Program-made: the position numbers and the translations under genes
Notes under the pieces: model-generated
The model's input: only the letters and a program-made list of their open reading frames with translations
Database searches by the model: none
Told to the model about the DNA's origin: nothing
Part shown: positions 27,385-35,622 of the stretch, piece after piece
Layout of the letters: each line of letters opens with the position of its first letter
Position numbering within the stretch: position 1 is the first letter of the stretch
NCBI GenBank assembly: GCA_041687095.1
Contig: JAWLCQ010000025.1
Location: forward strand, 1-42,985
Direction: 5' to 3'
DNA from: JAWLCQ01 sp041687095
GTDB taxonomy: Bacteria; Planctomycetota; Phycisphaerae; SM23-33
DNA: 42,985 nt

Positions 27385-28257
27385 ATGAAGGGCATTATCC
27401 TGGCGGGTGGGGCGGGGACGCGCCTGCACCCCCTCACTCGCGCCGTCAGCAAGCAACTGCTGCCCGTGTACGACAAGCCCATGATCTACTACCCCCTCAG
27501 CGTCCTCATGCTCGCGGGCATCCGGGAGGTGCTGCTGATCTCCACCCCCGCCGACCTGCCCCAGTTCGAGCGGCTGCTGGGCGACGGGAAGCGCCTGGGC
27601 ATGTCCTTCTCCTACGCCGAGCAGCCCCGCCCCGAGGGGCTCGCGCAGGCGTTCCTCATCGGGGAGTCGTTCGTGGGCAACGATCCGGTCTGCCTGATCC
27701 TGGGCGACAACGTCTTCTACGGCCACGGGTTCGGGGCGTCGCTGCGGGCGTCGGCCCGCCTGCGCAGCGGGGCGAAGGTCTTCGGATACCCCGTTGCCGA
27801 CCCGGAGCGTTACGGCGTGGTCGAGATGGACGCGGCCGGTCGGCCGACCTCGCTCGTCGAGAAGCCCGCCCAGCCGCGCTCCCGCTACGCCGTCCCGGGC
27901 CTGTACTTCTACGGTCCCGGAGTGGTCGAGCGGGCTCGGAACCTCAAACCCAGCGCCCGCGGGGAGCTGGAGATCACCGACCTCAACCGCACGTACCTGG
28001 AGGCGGGCGAGCTGCAGGTCGAGCTGCTGGGGCGCGGCCTGGCGTGGCTGGATGCGGGGACGGCCCATTCGCTCCTGGAGGCCGCCCAGTTCATCCAGGC
28101 CGTCGAGGACCGCCAGGGCCTCAAGGTCGCCTGCCTGGAGGAGATCGCCTGGACGCAGGGGTGGATCGGCCCCGAGCAGGTCCAGATCGAGGCCGACGCC
28201 ATGGGCAAGAGCCCCTACGCCACCTACCTGCGGAACCTGCTGAAGGAAGAGGCGTAG
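27385..28257 (+). CDS. rmlA: Glucose-1-phosphate thymidylyltransferase
   Basis: Makes dTDP-glucose from dTTP and glucose 1-phosphate, the entry step to dTDP-rhamnose and other deoxysugars. The 290-residue length fits RmlA. The signature GGAGTRLHPLT and the uridylyl/thymidylyl loop KQLLPVYDKPMIYYPL are intact, followed by ILGDNVFYG, VEKPAQP and WLDAGTAHSLLEA. I start at ATG 27385 (MKGIILAGG, GGAGG 8 nt upstream) because this matches the family. An upstream ATG at 27352 also has an excellent AAAGGAG site and would add 11 residues. rmlB, C and D are not in the window. Confidence 0.95.
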   Translation: MKGIILAGGAGTRLHPLTRAVSKQLLPVYDKPMIYYPLSVLMLAGIREVLLISTPADLPQFERLLGDGKRLGMSFSYAEQPRPEGLAQAFLIGESFVGNDPVCLILGDNVFYGHGFGASLRASARLRSGAKVFGYPVADPERYGVVEMDAAGRPTSLVEKPAQPRSRYAVPGLYFYGPGVVERARNLKPSARGELEITDLNRTYLEAGELQVELLGRGLAWLDAGTAHSLLEAAQFIQAVEDRQGLKVACLEEIAWTQGWIGPEQVQIEADAMGKSPYATYLRNLLKEEA

Positions 28258-28306
28258 GGGGCAGTCCTCATAGAATGGTGCAACCCTCAGCAGTGGGAGT
28301 TGCGCC

Positions 28307-30526
28307 ATGCTCGAACCGCTCGAACCTCGGGTGCTGCTCAACGGGGCGGTGCAGGCTTCGCTCCTTCCCCCGATCCCCCAGGGCGACGTCCGCATCGAGT
28401 TGCGGACCGTGGTGACGGGCCTGTCGGGCCTGACGGCCCTGATGGACGCGGGGGACGGAAGCGGGCGGCTGTTCGCGATGACGGTGGACGGCAGCATCCG
28501 CATCCTTCGCGACGGGGCCCTGCAGCCGGACCCGTTTCTGGACCTGACCGCGCGGACGGTTACCGGAGGGGAGCGGGGCCTGCTGGGCCTGGCGTTCCAT
28601 CCAAGGTTCGCCGAAGCGGGGTCCCTGGGGTTCGGGACGCTGTACACGTACGGCAGCGAACGGGTCAGCGGCCGGCCCGACTTCACCACCACCCTCCCCC
28701 TGCCCCCGGGGATCGTGATGGACCATCAGGGCGTGTTGACGGAGTGGCGGGTGGACCCCGCCAACCCCGACCGCGTGGACCCCGCCAGTGCGCGGGAGAT
28801 CCTCCGCATCGACGAGCCCCAGAGCAACCACAACGGCGGGGCGATCGCGTTCGGGCCCGACGGATACCTCTACCTGTCGCTGGGCGACGGGGGGGCGGGG
28901 AGCGACGTGGGGCCCGGGCACAGCCTCCAGGGCAACGCGCAGGACCTCTCCAACGTCTACGGGTCCATCCTCCGCATCGACGTCAGCGGGGCCGGCGGCG
29001 GGAACGGGCGGTACGGCGTGCCCGCGGACAACCCCTTCGTGGGGGTCCCGGGCCTGGACGAGATCTACGCCTACGGGCTGCGCAACCCGTGGCGGATGAG
29101 CTTCGATCCGCTCACGGGCGACCTGTACGCGGGGGACGTGGGGCAAAGCAGCGTCGAGGAGTTGAACCACATCGTCCGGGGGGGCAACTACGGCTGGCCG
29201 CTCAAGGAGGGCAGTTTCGCCTACAACCGCAGCACCGGGGCCGTCTCCCCGGACACCGGGGCCCTGCCCCCCGGGCTGGTCGATCCGCTCTTCGAGTACG
29301 ATCACGAGCAGGGGCGCGCGGTCATCATGGGCTACGTCTACCGGGGCCAGTCGCTCCCGGAGATCGAGGGCCGGATCGTCTTCGGGGACCTGCTGTCCGC
29401 CAACCCCGCCGACGGGGGACGGGTGTTCTACGCCGACCGTAGCGGATCGCCCGTGCTGGAGTTCGGGATCGAGCCCGGGGACCGGCCGCTGGGCGAAGCG
29501 CTCTACAGCTTCGGCCGTGACGCCAACGGCGAACTCTACCTTCTGACGGGGGCGGGCAACGCGTACGAGATCGTCCGCCCCTCCTCCAACCCGCTGCTGC
29601 CGCCCAGGGCGGCCGAGAACCTCTTCGACGAGCGCTCCTACCTCCGCCTCTATCCCGACGTGGCGCTGGCGGTGATGGGGGGGCAGTTCGTGTCGGGAGG
29701 GGAGCACTTCGAGCGGTTCGGGCGGTCCGAGGGGCGCAACCCCTCCGGCCTCTTCGACGGGGAGTTCTACCTGCGGGATAACCCCGACGTCCGCTCCGCC
29801 GTCGAGGCCGGTGCGTTCCCCACCGCCTTCGAGCACTACCTGGGGTTCGGTCAGGTGGAGGGGCGCGACCCCTCCCCGCTGTTCCGCTCCGGCTGGTACC
29901 TGGAGGCGAATCCCGACGTCGTCGCCGCCGTCTCCGCGGGCCAGTTCGCGTCGGGTCTGGAGCACTTCACCCGCTTCGGGATCTCCGAGGCGCGCGAGCC
30001 CATTCCGCTGTTCGACAGCGCCTTCTACGCCCAGCAGAACCCCGACGTCGCCCAGGGCGTTCTGGGGGGGGACTTCCGCTCCCCGTTCGAGCACTACCTG
30101 CTGTTCGGCCAGTACGAGTCCCGCGATCCCAACCCGCTGTTCCTGGAGGGGTTCTACCGGCAGGCGTACCTGGACGTGGATGCGGCGGTCGGGGCGGGGG
30201 TCTTCGCGTCGGGGTTCGAGCACTTCCTGGAGTTCGGGCAGTTCGAGAACCGCAACGTCTCGCCCTGGTACGACGGGGCGTTCTACGCGCAGCAGAACCC
30301 CGACGTCGCCTCCGCCGTCGCCACCGGCGTCCTGCCCAGCCTGTTCGAGCATCTCGCCCGGTACGGGCAGCAGGAGGGGCGGGACCCCTCGGGGGGGTTC
30401 GACCAGGGCTTCTACCTGGCGACGTACCCCGATGTGGCGACGGCGGTGGGGGCGGGGGCATTTGAGAGCGGGTTCGAGCACTGGATGGTCTTCGGCCGCT
30501 TCGAGGGCCGCCGCCCCACCGCGTAG
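28307..30526 (+). CDS. LEPR-XLL glucose/sorbosone-dehydrogenase-like propeller with seven C-terminal repeats
   Basis: A 739-residue protein. The N-terminus MLEPLEPRVLL is the LEPR-XLL motif of planctomycete surface proteins, thought to act in export or anchoring. Residues about 25-430 are a PQQ-type sGDH/Hhip beta-propeller: the catalytic His is in SNHNGGAIAFGPDG, followed by LYLSLGDGG, YGLRNPWRMSFDP and GGNYGWP. From about residue 437 to the end there are seven tandem repeats of about 43 residues with the pattern FYLxxNPDVxxAVxxGxF...FEHYLxFGQxEGRDPSP. Such repeats occur on secreted bacterial proteins of unknown role. A GGGAG site precedes the ATG. Substrate oxidation outside the cell is the likely role; whether PQQ is made is unknown. 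Confidence 0.9.
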   Translation: MLEPLEPRVLLNGAVQASLLPPIPQGDVRIELRTVVTGLSGLTALMDAGDGSGRLFAMTVDGSIRILRDGALQPDPFLDLTARTVTGGERGLLGLAFHPRFAEAGSLGFGTLYTYGSERVSGRPDFTTTLPLPPGIVMDHQGVLTEWRVDPANPDRVDPASAREILRIDEPQSNHNGGAIAFGPDGYLYLSLGDGGAGSDVGPGHSLQGNAQDLSNVYGSILRIDVSGAGGGNGRYGVPADNPFVGVPGLDEIYAYGLRNPWRMSFDPLTGDLYAGDVGQSSVEELNHIVRGGNYGWPLKEGSFAYNRSTGAVSPDTGALPPGLVDPLFEYDHEQGRAVIMGYVYRGQSLPEIEGRIVFGDLLSANPADGGRVFYADRSGSPVLEFGIEPGDRPLGEALYSFGRDANGELYLLTGAGNAYEIVRPSSNPLLPPRAAENLFDERSYLRLYPDVALAVMGGQFVSGGEHFERFGRSEGRNPSGLFDGEFYLRDNPDVRSAVEAGAFPTAFEHYLGFGQVEGRDPSPLFRSGWYLEANPDVVAAVSAGQFASGLEHFTRFGISEAREPIPLFDSAFYAQQNPDVAQGVLGGDFRSPFEHYLLFGQYESRDPNPLFLEGFYRQAYLDVDAAVGAGVFASGFEHFLEFGQFENRNVSPWYDGAFYAQQNPDVASAVATGVLPSLFEHLARYGQQEGRDPSGGFDQGFYLATYPDVATAVGAGAFESGFEHWMVFGRFEGRRPTA

Positions 30527-30585
30527 CGGGCGGGGGCCTGGTCTGGGGATCCGCTCCCGCCTGTCGCCTGTTTGGACGGGCGGAT

Positions 30586-30614
30586 TTGTCTTTGGGGATT
30601 GGACGACATAGAAT
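30586..30614 (+). promoter_or_regulatory. Probable promoter of the stressosome operon
   Basis: TTGTCT (30586-30591), 17 bp, TAGAAT (30609-30614), about 70 bp upstream of the rsbR ATG. The -10 box is good and the -35 box partial. Confidence 0.5.
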
Positions 30615-30683
30615 TCGCGCCCGCACATCGGGAAGATGCCCTAGGGAGTGCTCGGGCAGGATTGGCAGTCAGGAGACGGATGC

Positions 30684-31553
30684 ATGGCGCAGAAGCATTG
30701 GATCGCCCGGATCATCGAGAAGGAGGAGCAGGCGATTGTCCAGGAGTGGATGGAGGCCCTCAGGAGCAGCGAGAGCTTCCGCCAGCAGCTCACCAGCGAC
30801 ACCGAACTCGACCGCCAGTGCCGCGACCTGCTCCGCCGCATGGCCGAGTCCAGCCGCGACAGCGGGGCGGCGGGGTTCGAGGCCCGCGAGTGGGACCCGC
30901 TGCGGGACCAGCTTGCGGGGCTCAGCGACGCCTGGGCGGAGGTGGGCTTCTCCCCCTCCGAACTCGCCGGGTTCATCCTCCTGCTCCGCCAGCCCCTGGT
31001 GCGGCGGCTGTCGGAGAAGCTCATGGAGGACGCCCCGTCGCTGGTGCAGGAGGTGATGAACCTCAACCGCCTGCTGGACCGCGTAGGGCTCTGGGCGGCC
31101 GAGGTCTTCCAGCACAAGCAGCAGGAGATCATCCGCCGCCAGCAGGAGGAACTCATGGAGCTGTCCACCCCCGTCATCAGCATCTGGGAGGGCATCGTCG
31201 TACTCCCGCTGATCGGGACGCTGGACAGCACGCGGACGCAGCAGGTCATGGAGTCGCTCCTCAATCGCATCGTCCAGGAACGCGCCCGCGTCGCCATCCT
31301 CGACATCACCGGGGTGCCCACCGTGGACACCCTCGTCGCCCAGCACCTGCTCAAGGCCGTCACCGCCGCCCGGCTCATGGGCGCGGACTGCATCATCAGC
31401 GGCATCCGCCCGAGCACGGCCCAGACGATGGTGCAGCTTGGGGTGGATCTGCGGGAGGTCACCACCAAGGCCACGCTCGCCGACGCCTTCGCCGTCGCCC
31501 TGCGCAAGGCCACCCCCGAGGCCGAAGGGGATCCCGAGGAGTTGACCCCGTGA
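30684..31553 (+). CDS. rsbR: Stressosome sensor/scaffold RsbR
   Basis: An RsbRD-type co-antagonist of 289 residues. The N-terminal ~150 residues are a helical non-heme-globin-like sensor domain (RsbRD). Then a linker helix (QEEIMELSTPVISIWEG-like) leads to a C-terminal STAS domain with PLIGTLDSTRTQQVMESLL and DITGVPTVDTLVAQHLL, which holds the threonines phosphorylated by RsbT in the family. With RsbS it builds the large stressosome particle that holds RsbT. The ATG at 30684 has AGGAG 8 nt upstream. It overlaps rsbS by one base (TGATG). The signal sensed is unknown. Confidence 0.93.
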   Translation: MAQKHWIARIIEKEEQAIVQEWMEALRSSESFRQQLTSDTELDRQCRDLLRRMAESSRDSGAAGFEAREWDPLRDQLAGLSDAWAEVGFSPSELAGFILLLRQPLVRRLSEKLMEDAPSLVQEVMNLNRLLDRVGLWAAEVFQHKQQEIIRRQQEELMELSTPVISIWEGIVVLPLIGTLDSTRTQQVMESLLNRIVQERARVAILDITGVPTVDTLVAQHLLKAVTAARLMGADCIISGIRPSTAQTMVQLGVDLREVTTKATLADAFAVALRKATPEAEGDPEELTP

Positions 31554-31972
31554 TGACCGTGAACGGAGACCCCGAAGGCTATCGCGTCCCGATCCTGCGG
31601 ATCCGGGACTTCCTGCTCGTCTCCATTCAGGTGGAGTTGGATGACCGCATGGCGCTGCGGTTGCAGGACGACCTGACGAAGAAGATCAGCGACACCGGCG
31701 CCCAGGGCGTCATCGTGGACATCTCCGCGGTACAGATGATCGACTCGTTCATCGGCCGCGTCCTGTCGGAGTCGGCCGCCATGGCCGGTCTGCTGGGGGC
31801 GGAGACGGTCGTGGTAGGCATGCAGCCCGCGGTAGCGATCACGCTGGTGGAACTGGGCCTTCCCCTGCGGGGGGTGTTGACGGCCTTGGACATGGACGAC
31901 GCGCTGGCGCTCCTGGAGCGCCGCACCGGCGTGGAGAAAGGGGCCCCGCATGGACGTCGCTCGCGACGTTGA
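31553..31972 (+). CDS. rsbS: Stressosome scaffold RsbS
   Basis: A single STAS domain, 139 residues with a basic tail of about 15. LRIRDFLLVSIQVELDD and VDISAVQMIDSFIGRVL are typical of RsbS, and the serine in IDSF is the site phosphorylated by RsbT. The start overlaps the rsbR stop as TGATG; the 3' end overlaps rsbT by 23 bp. A GTG one codon upstream is also possible. Confidence 0.93.
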   Translation: MTVNGDPEGYRVPILRIRDFLLVSIQVELDDRMALRLQDDLTKKISDTGAQGVIVDISAVQMIDSFIGRVLSESAAMAGLLGAETVVVGMQPAVAITLVELGLPLRGVLTALDMDDALALLERRTGVEKGAPHGRRSRR

Positions 31973-32354
31973 GGTTCCCGTCCGGGCGGAGACGGACATC
32001 GTGCACGTCCGGCGCGAGGCCCGCGAGTTCGCGCGGGAGGCGGGCCTGAGCCTCGTGAACCAGACCAAGCTGGTCACCGCCGCCAGCGAACTGGCGCGCA
32101 ACGCCCTCGTGCACGGGGGCGGGGGGTCGTGTCGGCTGGAGGTGGTCCGCAAGGGCGTGCAGGTGGGCGTGCGGATGATTTTTCGCGACCAGGGCCCGGG
32201 GATCGCGAACGTCGAGCAGGCGCTGCGGGACGGGTTCACAACGGTCGGGGGGCTGGGGCTGGGCCTCAGCGGAGCGAAGCGCCTGGTGAACGAGTTCCAT
32301 ATTGAGAGCCGTCCTGGGGAGGGGACGATGGTGACGGTGATTCGGTGGAGGTAG
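31950..32354 (+). CDS. rsbT: Stressosome switch kinase RsbT
   Basis: A 134-residue GHKL-fold serine/threonine kinase. It is held on the stressosome by RsbS, phosphorylates RsbS and RsbR under stress, and is then free to act on a partner. The N-box is SELARNALVH, the G1 box is RDQGPGI, and the G2 box is LGLGLSGAKRL. Gene overlaps on both sides (23 bp with rsbS, 10 bp with the next) show a tightly coupled operon. The classic partner RsbU is absent here; the two downstream proteins are the candidate partners. Confidence 0.95.
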   Translation: MDVARDVEVPVRAETDIVHVRREAREFAREAGLSLVNQTKLVTAASELARNALVHGGGGSCRLEVVRKGVQVGVRMIFRDQGPGIANVEQALRDGFTTVGGLGLGLSGAKRLVNEFHIESRPGEGTMVTVIRWR

Positions 32355-33394
32355 AGCGACGAGCGCGGGAGGAGTTCCTGGACCGCAGGAACCGCACGGT
32401 GGCGTCGGAGGTGACGGAGGAGTCCCAGGTGGGGCATGTCCGGCGGCTGGTGAACACGCTGTGCGCCTCGGCCGAGCTGGACGCCGGGCTGTGCGGGCGG
32501 GCGGCGATCATCGCCACGGAGGCGGCGAGGAACATCGTGCGGCACGCGCGGCGGGGCCTGGTGGTGCTCAGCACCCGCACGGCCGCCAGTGGCCCATACC
32601 TGGACATCCTGGCGTTGGACCGCGGACCGGGCATGCCCGACATCGCCGCGTGCCTCCGCGACGGGTACTCGACGGCCGGCACGGCCGGGACGGGCCTGGG
32701 CGCCATCCAGCGCCTGTCCACGCACTTCGACATCTGGAGCACGCCGGGGCTCGGAACGGCCATCTGGTCCCGCCTGTGCAGCGCCCCGCACTGCGGGACG
32801 ACTCCGCAGGACTGGGTGGACATCGGGGGGTTCAGCCTGGCCAAGCCCGGGCAGATCCGGTGCGGGGACGCGTGGGACTACACGGTTCGGCCCGGACGGG
32901 CGACGATCCTGCTGTGCGACGGGCTGGGGCACGGTCCGGAGGCGGCGGCGGCGGCAGACGCGGCGGTGTCCTTCTTTGCCCGATCCGATCTGCCGCCGGA
33001 CGAACTGCTGCGCCAACTGCACCCGCACCTGCGGGGGCTGCGAGGGGCGGCGGCGGCGGCGATCGAGTTCGCCCAGGGCGGAGAGACCCTCCGCTACGCC
33101 GCCGTCGGCAACATCGCGGGGGTGCTGGTGCATCCCAAGCGGCGGACGGGGCTGGTGTCGCAGTACGGGACGGTGGGCGTGAACCTGCCGGCGGCGGTGC
33201 GGGTGGACAGCTACCCGTTCCCGCTCGGGACGGTTCTGCTGCTGTGGTCCGACGGAGTGACATCGCAGGCGAACCTGGACGGGTATCCGGGTGTCCAGAG
33301 GAGAAGGCCCGCCCTGGCCGCCGGGCTGCTGCTGCGAGATTACCGGCGAGGGAACGATGACGCCACCTGCGTCGTAGTAAAGCGCAGAGCGTGA
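32345..33394 (+). CDS. RsbW/RsbT-like ATPase fused to SpoIIE/RsbX-like phosphatase
   Basis: A 349-residue two-domain protein. Residues about 20-145 form a GHKL ATPase with an intact N-box (TEAARNIVRH), G1 (DRGPGMPDI) and G2 (GTGLGAIQRL). Residues about 155-345 are a PP2C-type SpoIIE domain. The metal-binding aspartates are present in LLCDGLGHGPEA, LWSDGVTS and GNDDATCVV. In known stressosome operons this position is taken by RsbX, which dephosphorylates RsbR and RsbS and resets the particle; the added ATPase domain makes it a longer form seen in several non-Bacillus modules. It starts at GTG 32345, inside rsbT. Confidence 0.9.
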   Translation: MEVERRAREEFLDRRNRTVASEVTEESQVGHVRRLVNTLCASAELDAGLCGRAAIIATEAARNIVRHARRGLVVLSTRTAASGPYLDILALDRGPGMPDIAACLRDGYSTAGTAGTGLGAIQRLSTHFDIWSTPGLGTAIWSRLCSAPHCGTTPQDWVDIGGFSLAKPGQIRCGDAWDYTVRPGRATILLCDGLGHGPEAAAAADAAVSFFARSDLPPDELLRQLHPHLRGLRGAAAAAIEFAQGGETLRYAAVGNIAGVLVHPKRRTGLVSQYGTVGVNLPAAVRVDSYPFPLGTVLLLWSDGVTSQANLDGYPGVQRRRPALAAGLLLRDYRRGNDDATCVVVKRRA

Positions 33395-33411
33395 GGCAAC
33401 GGAGGAACCCA

Positions 33412-33558
33412 GTGAACAGGGTGAGCCGTTTATACGTTGCCAGGACGAAACGACCCCGCTGCCGCCGATGGACGCTTTCAGGTGTTGTTGGCGTGCAAGC
33501 CAGGAACAAGGCAAGAGTTAGCTGGCGTTGCTACGCCAGCCTGCCCAGGAGTGATTGA
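33412..33558 (+). CDS. Possible 48-residue basic peptide or leader
   Basis: A GTG at 33412 has GGAGGA 5 nt upstream and opens 48 codons that end in TGA (33556-33558), 12 bp before and in the same frame as the hybrid-kinase ATG at 33571. The product would be rich in Arg, Val and Ser and I recognise nothing in it. A perfect hairpin, GCTGGCGT/ACGCCAGC (33521-33540), lies in its 3' part. The base composition is less GC-rich than the neighbours. It may be a leader frame, a decayed start of the kinase gene, or chance. Confidence 0.3.
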   Translation: MNRVSRLYVARTKRPRCRRWTLSGVVGVQARNKARVSWRCYASLPRSD

Positions 33559-33570
33559 ATCGTTCAGCGA

Positions 33571-35355
33571 ATGGTGAGGACGTTGGTCGACACCCTCTTA
33601 CTGCAAGGCACGATGGAATCCGCGCAAGGCCCGGTGCGCCTGCGGCAGCGGCTGCTGTGGCTGGGGCACCGGCTGGGCCTGCCGCTTCTGATGCGCACGG
33701 CGGTGGCGGCGGGGGCGGTCGAGTTGTTGCGAGAGGCGCGTCGGCGCGGACTGCGGTGCACCTGTAGGGTGACCCTGGAGGTGGCGAACCCGGCCGTGCT
33801 GCGAGTCACCGTGGGCCCGGTGACGCCCGGAGTGGGGGCGGACCTGCTGCAGGCCGGTCTGATGCCGGTGCTCTCGGAGGCCGCGAGCCTGTACGAGGCG
33901 GAGGGGGGGACGGTGGTCCGCATCGAGCTGCCCCTGCCCACCGGCGCCCCGCCGGAAGCGGATCTGCAGGGGCTGCGAAGCGAAGGCTTGGAGGGCGCGG
34001 CGGACGAGGGGGGGGAGGCGGCCCTGCAGGAGGTGGAGGATTTCGCCACGCTGGTGGCGGCCCTCCGCGAGGCGCGGGCGGACGCGCGGGCCCTGTCGGG
34101 CGAGCTGGATGAGACCAACCGCGGCGTCCTTGCCCTCTACGCCGAGGTCGAGCAGAAGGCCGCCGCCCTCGAAGAACTCAACGCCACCCTCGAGCAGCGC
34201 ATCGCCAGCCGCACCGCCCAGCTCCGCCAGCGGGCGGGCCAGCTCGCCCGCCTCGCCAGCGAACTGACGCTGACCGAGCAGCGCGAGCGCCGCCGCCTCG
34301 CCCGGATCCTCCACGACCACCTCCAGCAACTGCTCGTGGGCGCCCGCCTGGGCCTGGAAGTCCTCACCCGCCGCGTGAACACCGAGCACCAACCCGCCCT
34401 CGAACAGGTCCAGGGCCTCATCCAGGAGGCCGTCGACGCCTCCCGCTCCCTCACCGTTGAACTCTCCCCGCCCATCCTCCACGAGGCCGGCCTCGTCGCG
34501 GGGCTCCAGTGGCTCGTGCGGTGGATGCGGGACAAGCACCAGCTCGAGGTACACCTGACGGCCGAGCCCGACGCCGAACCCCAGCGCGAAGACGTGCGGG
34601 TCCTGACGTTCGAGTCCGTCCGCGAGCTGCTGTTCAACGTCGTCAAACACGGCCAGACCGACCGCGCCTGGATCGACCTGGTGCGCAACGGCGACGAGTG
34701 CCTCCGCCTGTCCGTCCGCGACGAGGGCGTTGGGTTCGATCCCGAACTCGCCCGCCGCCGCGCCGCCGGAGAGGCGGGAGGCTTTGGGCTGTTCAGCATC
34801 GAGGAACGCCTGGCGATGCTGGGCGGGAGCCTGAGCATCCGCAGCGCCCCGGGCACGGGGTCGCAGTTCACGATCTCCGCTCCGCTGCGGGACACCCAGG
34901 CCACCGAAGCCACCCCCGCCTGTGCGCTGGCGACCGAGGAGGAAGCCGCCGCTCCCGCCCTCGGCGCCCCGGCCGCCGCCGCCGATGGCGTCATCCGCGT
35001 CCTGCTCGCCGACGATCACGTCGTCATGCGCCAGGGCCTGTCGCTGCTGCTGGGCGATGAGCCCGACATCGAGATTATCGCCGAAGCCTCCGACGGGGAG
35101 GAGGCCGTCGAACTCGCCCGCCGCCTGCGCCCCGACGTGGTCCTCATGGACTTCAGCATGCCCCGCATGGACGGCGTGGAGGCGACCCGCACCATCCACG
35201 GCGAATTGCCCGAGATCCGCATCATCGGCCTGAGCATGTACGAGGAGGCCGATCGCGCCTCCGCCATGCGCCACGCCGGCGCCGTCGCCTACCTCACCAA
35301 GAGCGGCAAGCCCGACGTCCTCCTCGCCGCCATCCGCTCCGCCGCCGCGGACTGA
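33571..35355 (+). CDS. Hybrid histidine kinase with degenerate RsbT-like N-terminus and receiver
   Basis: A 594-residue protein. Residues about 20-125 resemble the GHKL fold of RsbT by layout (MRTAVAAGAVELLREARRR stands where the N-box would be, and TVVRIELPLP is the last strand), but the ATP-binding Asn and glycine boxes are missing. A coiled coil (about 150-240) follows. The HisKA_3 dimerisation helix has H248 in ARILHDHLQQ, then a HATPase (FESVRELLFNVVKHG, RDEGVGFDP, GGFGLFSIEERL). A receiver follows (about 470-594) with D527 in VVLMDFSMPRMDG and the conserved K577. No DNA-binding domain is present, though the kinase type is NarX/DegS-like. It is likely a stressosome output. The ATG at 33571 has a poor ribosome site; ATG 33613 is possible. 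Confidence 0.88.
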   Translation: MVRTLVDTLLLQGTMESAQGPVRLRQRLLWLGHRLGLPLLMRTAVAAGAVELLREARRRGLRCTCRVTLEVANPAVLRVTVGPVTPGVGADLLQAGLMPVLSEAASLYEAEGGTVVRIELPLPTGAPPEADLQGLRSEGLEGAADEGGEAALQEVEDFATLVAALREARADARALSGELDETNRGVLALYAEVEQKAAALEELNATLEQRIASRTAQLRQRAGQLARLASELTLTEQRERRRLARILHDHLQQLLVGARLGLEVLTRRVNTEHQPALEQVQGLIQEAVDASRSLTVELSPPILHEAGLVAGLQWLVRWMRDKHQLEVHLTAEPDAEPQREDVRVLTFESVRELLFNVVKHGQTDRAWIDLVRNGDECLRLSVRDEGVGFDPELARRRAAGEAGGFGLFSIEERLAMLGGSLSIRSAPGTGSQFTISAPLRDTQATEATPACALATEEEAAAPALGAPAAAADGVIRVLLADDHVVMRQGLSLLLGDEPDIEIIAEASDGEEAVELARRLRPDVVLMDFSMPRMDGVEATRTIHGELPEIRIIGLSMYEEADRASAMRHAGAVAYLTKSGKPDVLLAAIRSAAAD

Positions 35356-35512
35356 TACGCCCTCCAGTTCATTCACGCGCTGGGGCCGTGGTCTACGGAG
35401 CGCAGGGTGCCGTGGTCTGCGAAGCGCAGCGGAGCAACCACGCCCAACCGACCCTCCATGGGAACGACCTTCGATGTGCAGGCCCCCTGCTGAATCCCGC
35501 CCCGAACGACGA

Positions 35513-35586
35513 GCAGGGATGCAGGGGATGCAGGGGATGGGAGCGAATCAATTCCTTCCCATCCCCTGCATCCCCTGCATCCCTGC
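35513..35586. terminator. Perfect 30-bp hairpin between converging genes
   Basis: Arms 35513-35542 and 35557-35586 are exact complements made of GGGATGCAG units, with a 14-nt loop. Each arm holds three tandem copies of the unit. It sits between the hybrid kinase (ends 35355) and the regulator (ends 35623) and could terminate both, although the arm structure marks it as one of the dispersed repeats. A GCCGTGGTCT direct repeat lies at 35386-35440. Confidence 0.65.
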
Positions 35587-35622
35587 GGTGTTTCGGGAAT
35601 TCGGGGAGTGCGTTGGACTTCG

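Noticed and set aside
28268..30628. 786-codon minus-strand frame opposite the LEPR-XLL protein
   Set aside because: A shadow frame; the repeats and propeller motifs are on the plus strand.
30641..33514. 957-codon minus-strand frame across rsbR, rsbS, rsbT and the phosphatase
   Set aside because: The opposite strand encodes four proteins with intact motifs and coupled overlaps; the antisense product has no recognisable feature.
33556..33558. Recoded TGA joining the short frame to the hybrid kinase
   Set aside because: Other genes in the window end normally at TGA, so there is no sign of reassigned UGA, and the upstream 48 residues show no domain continuity.
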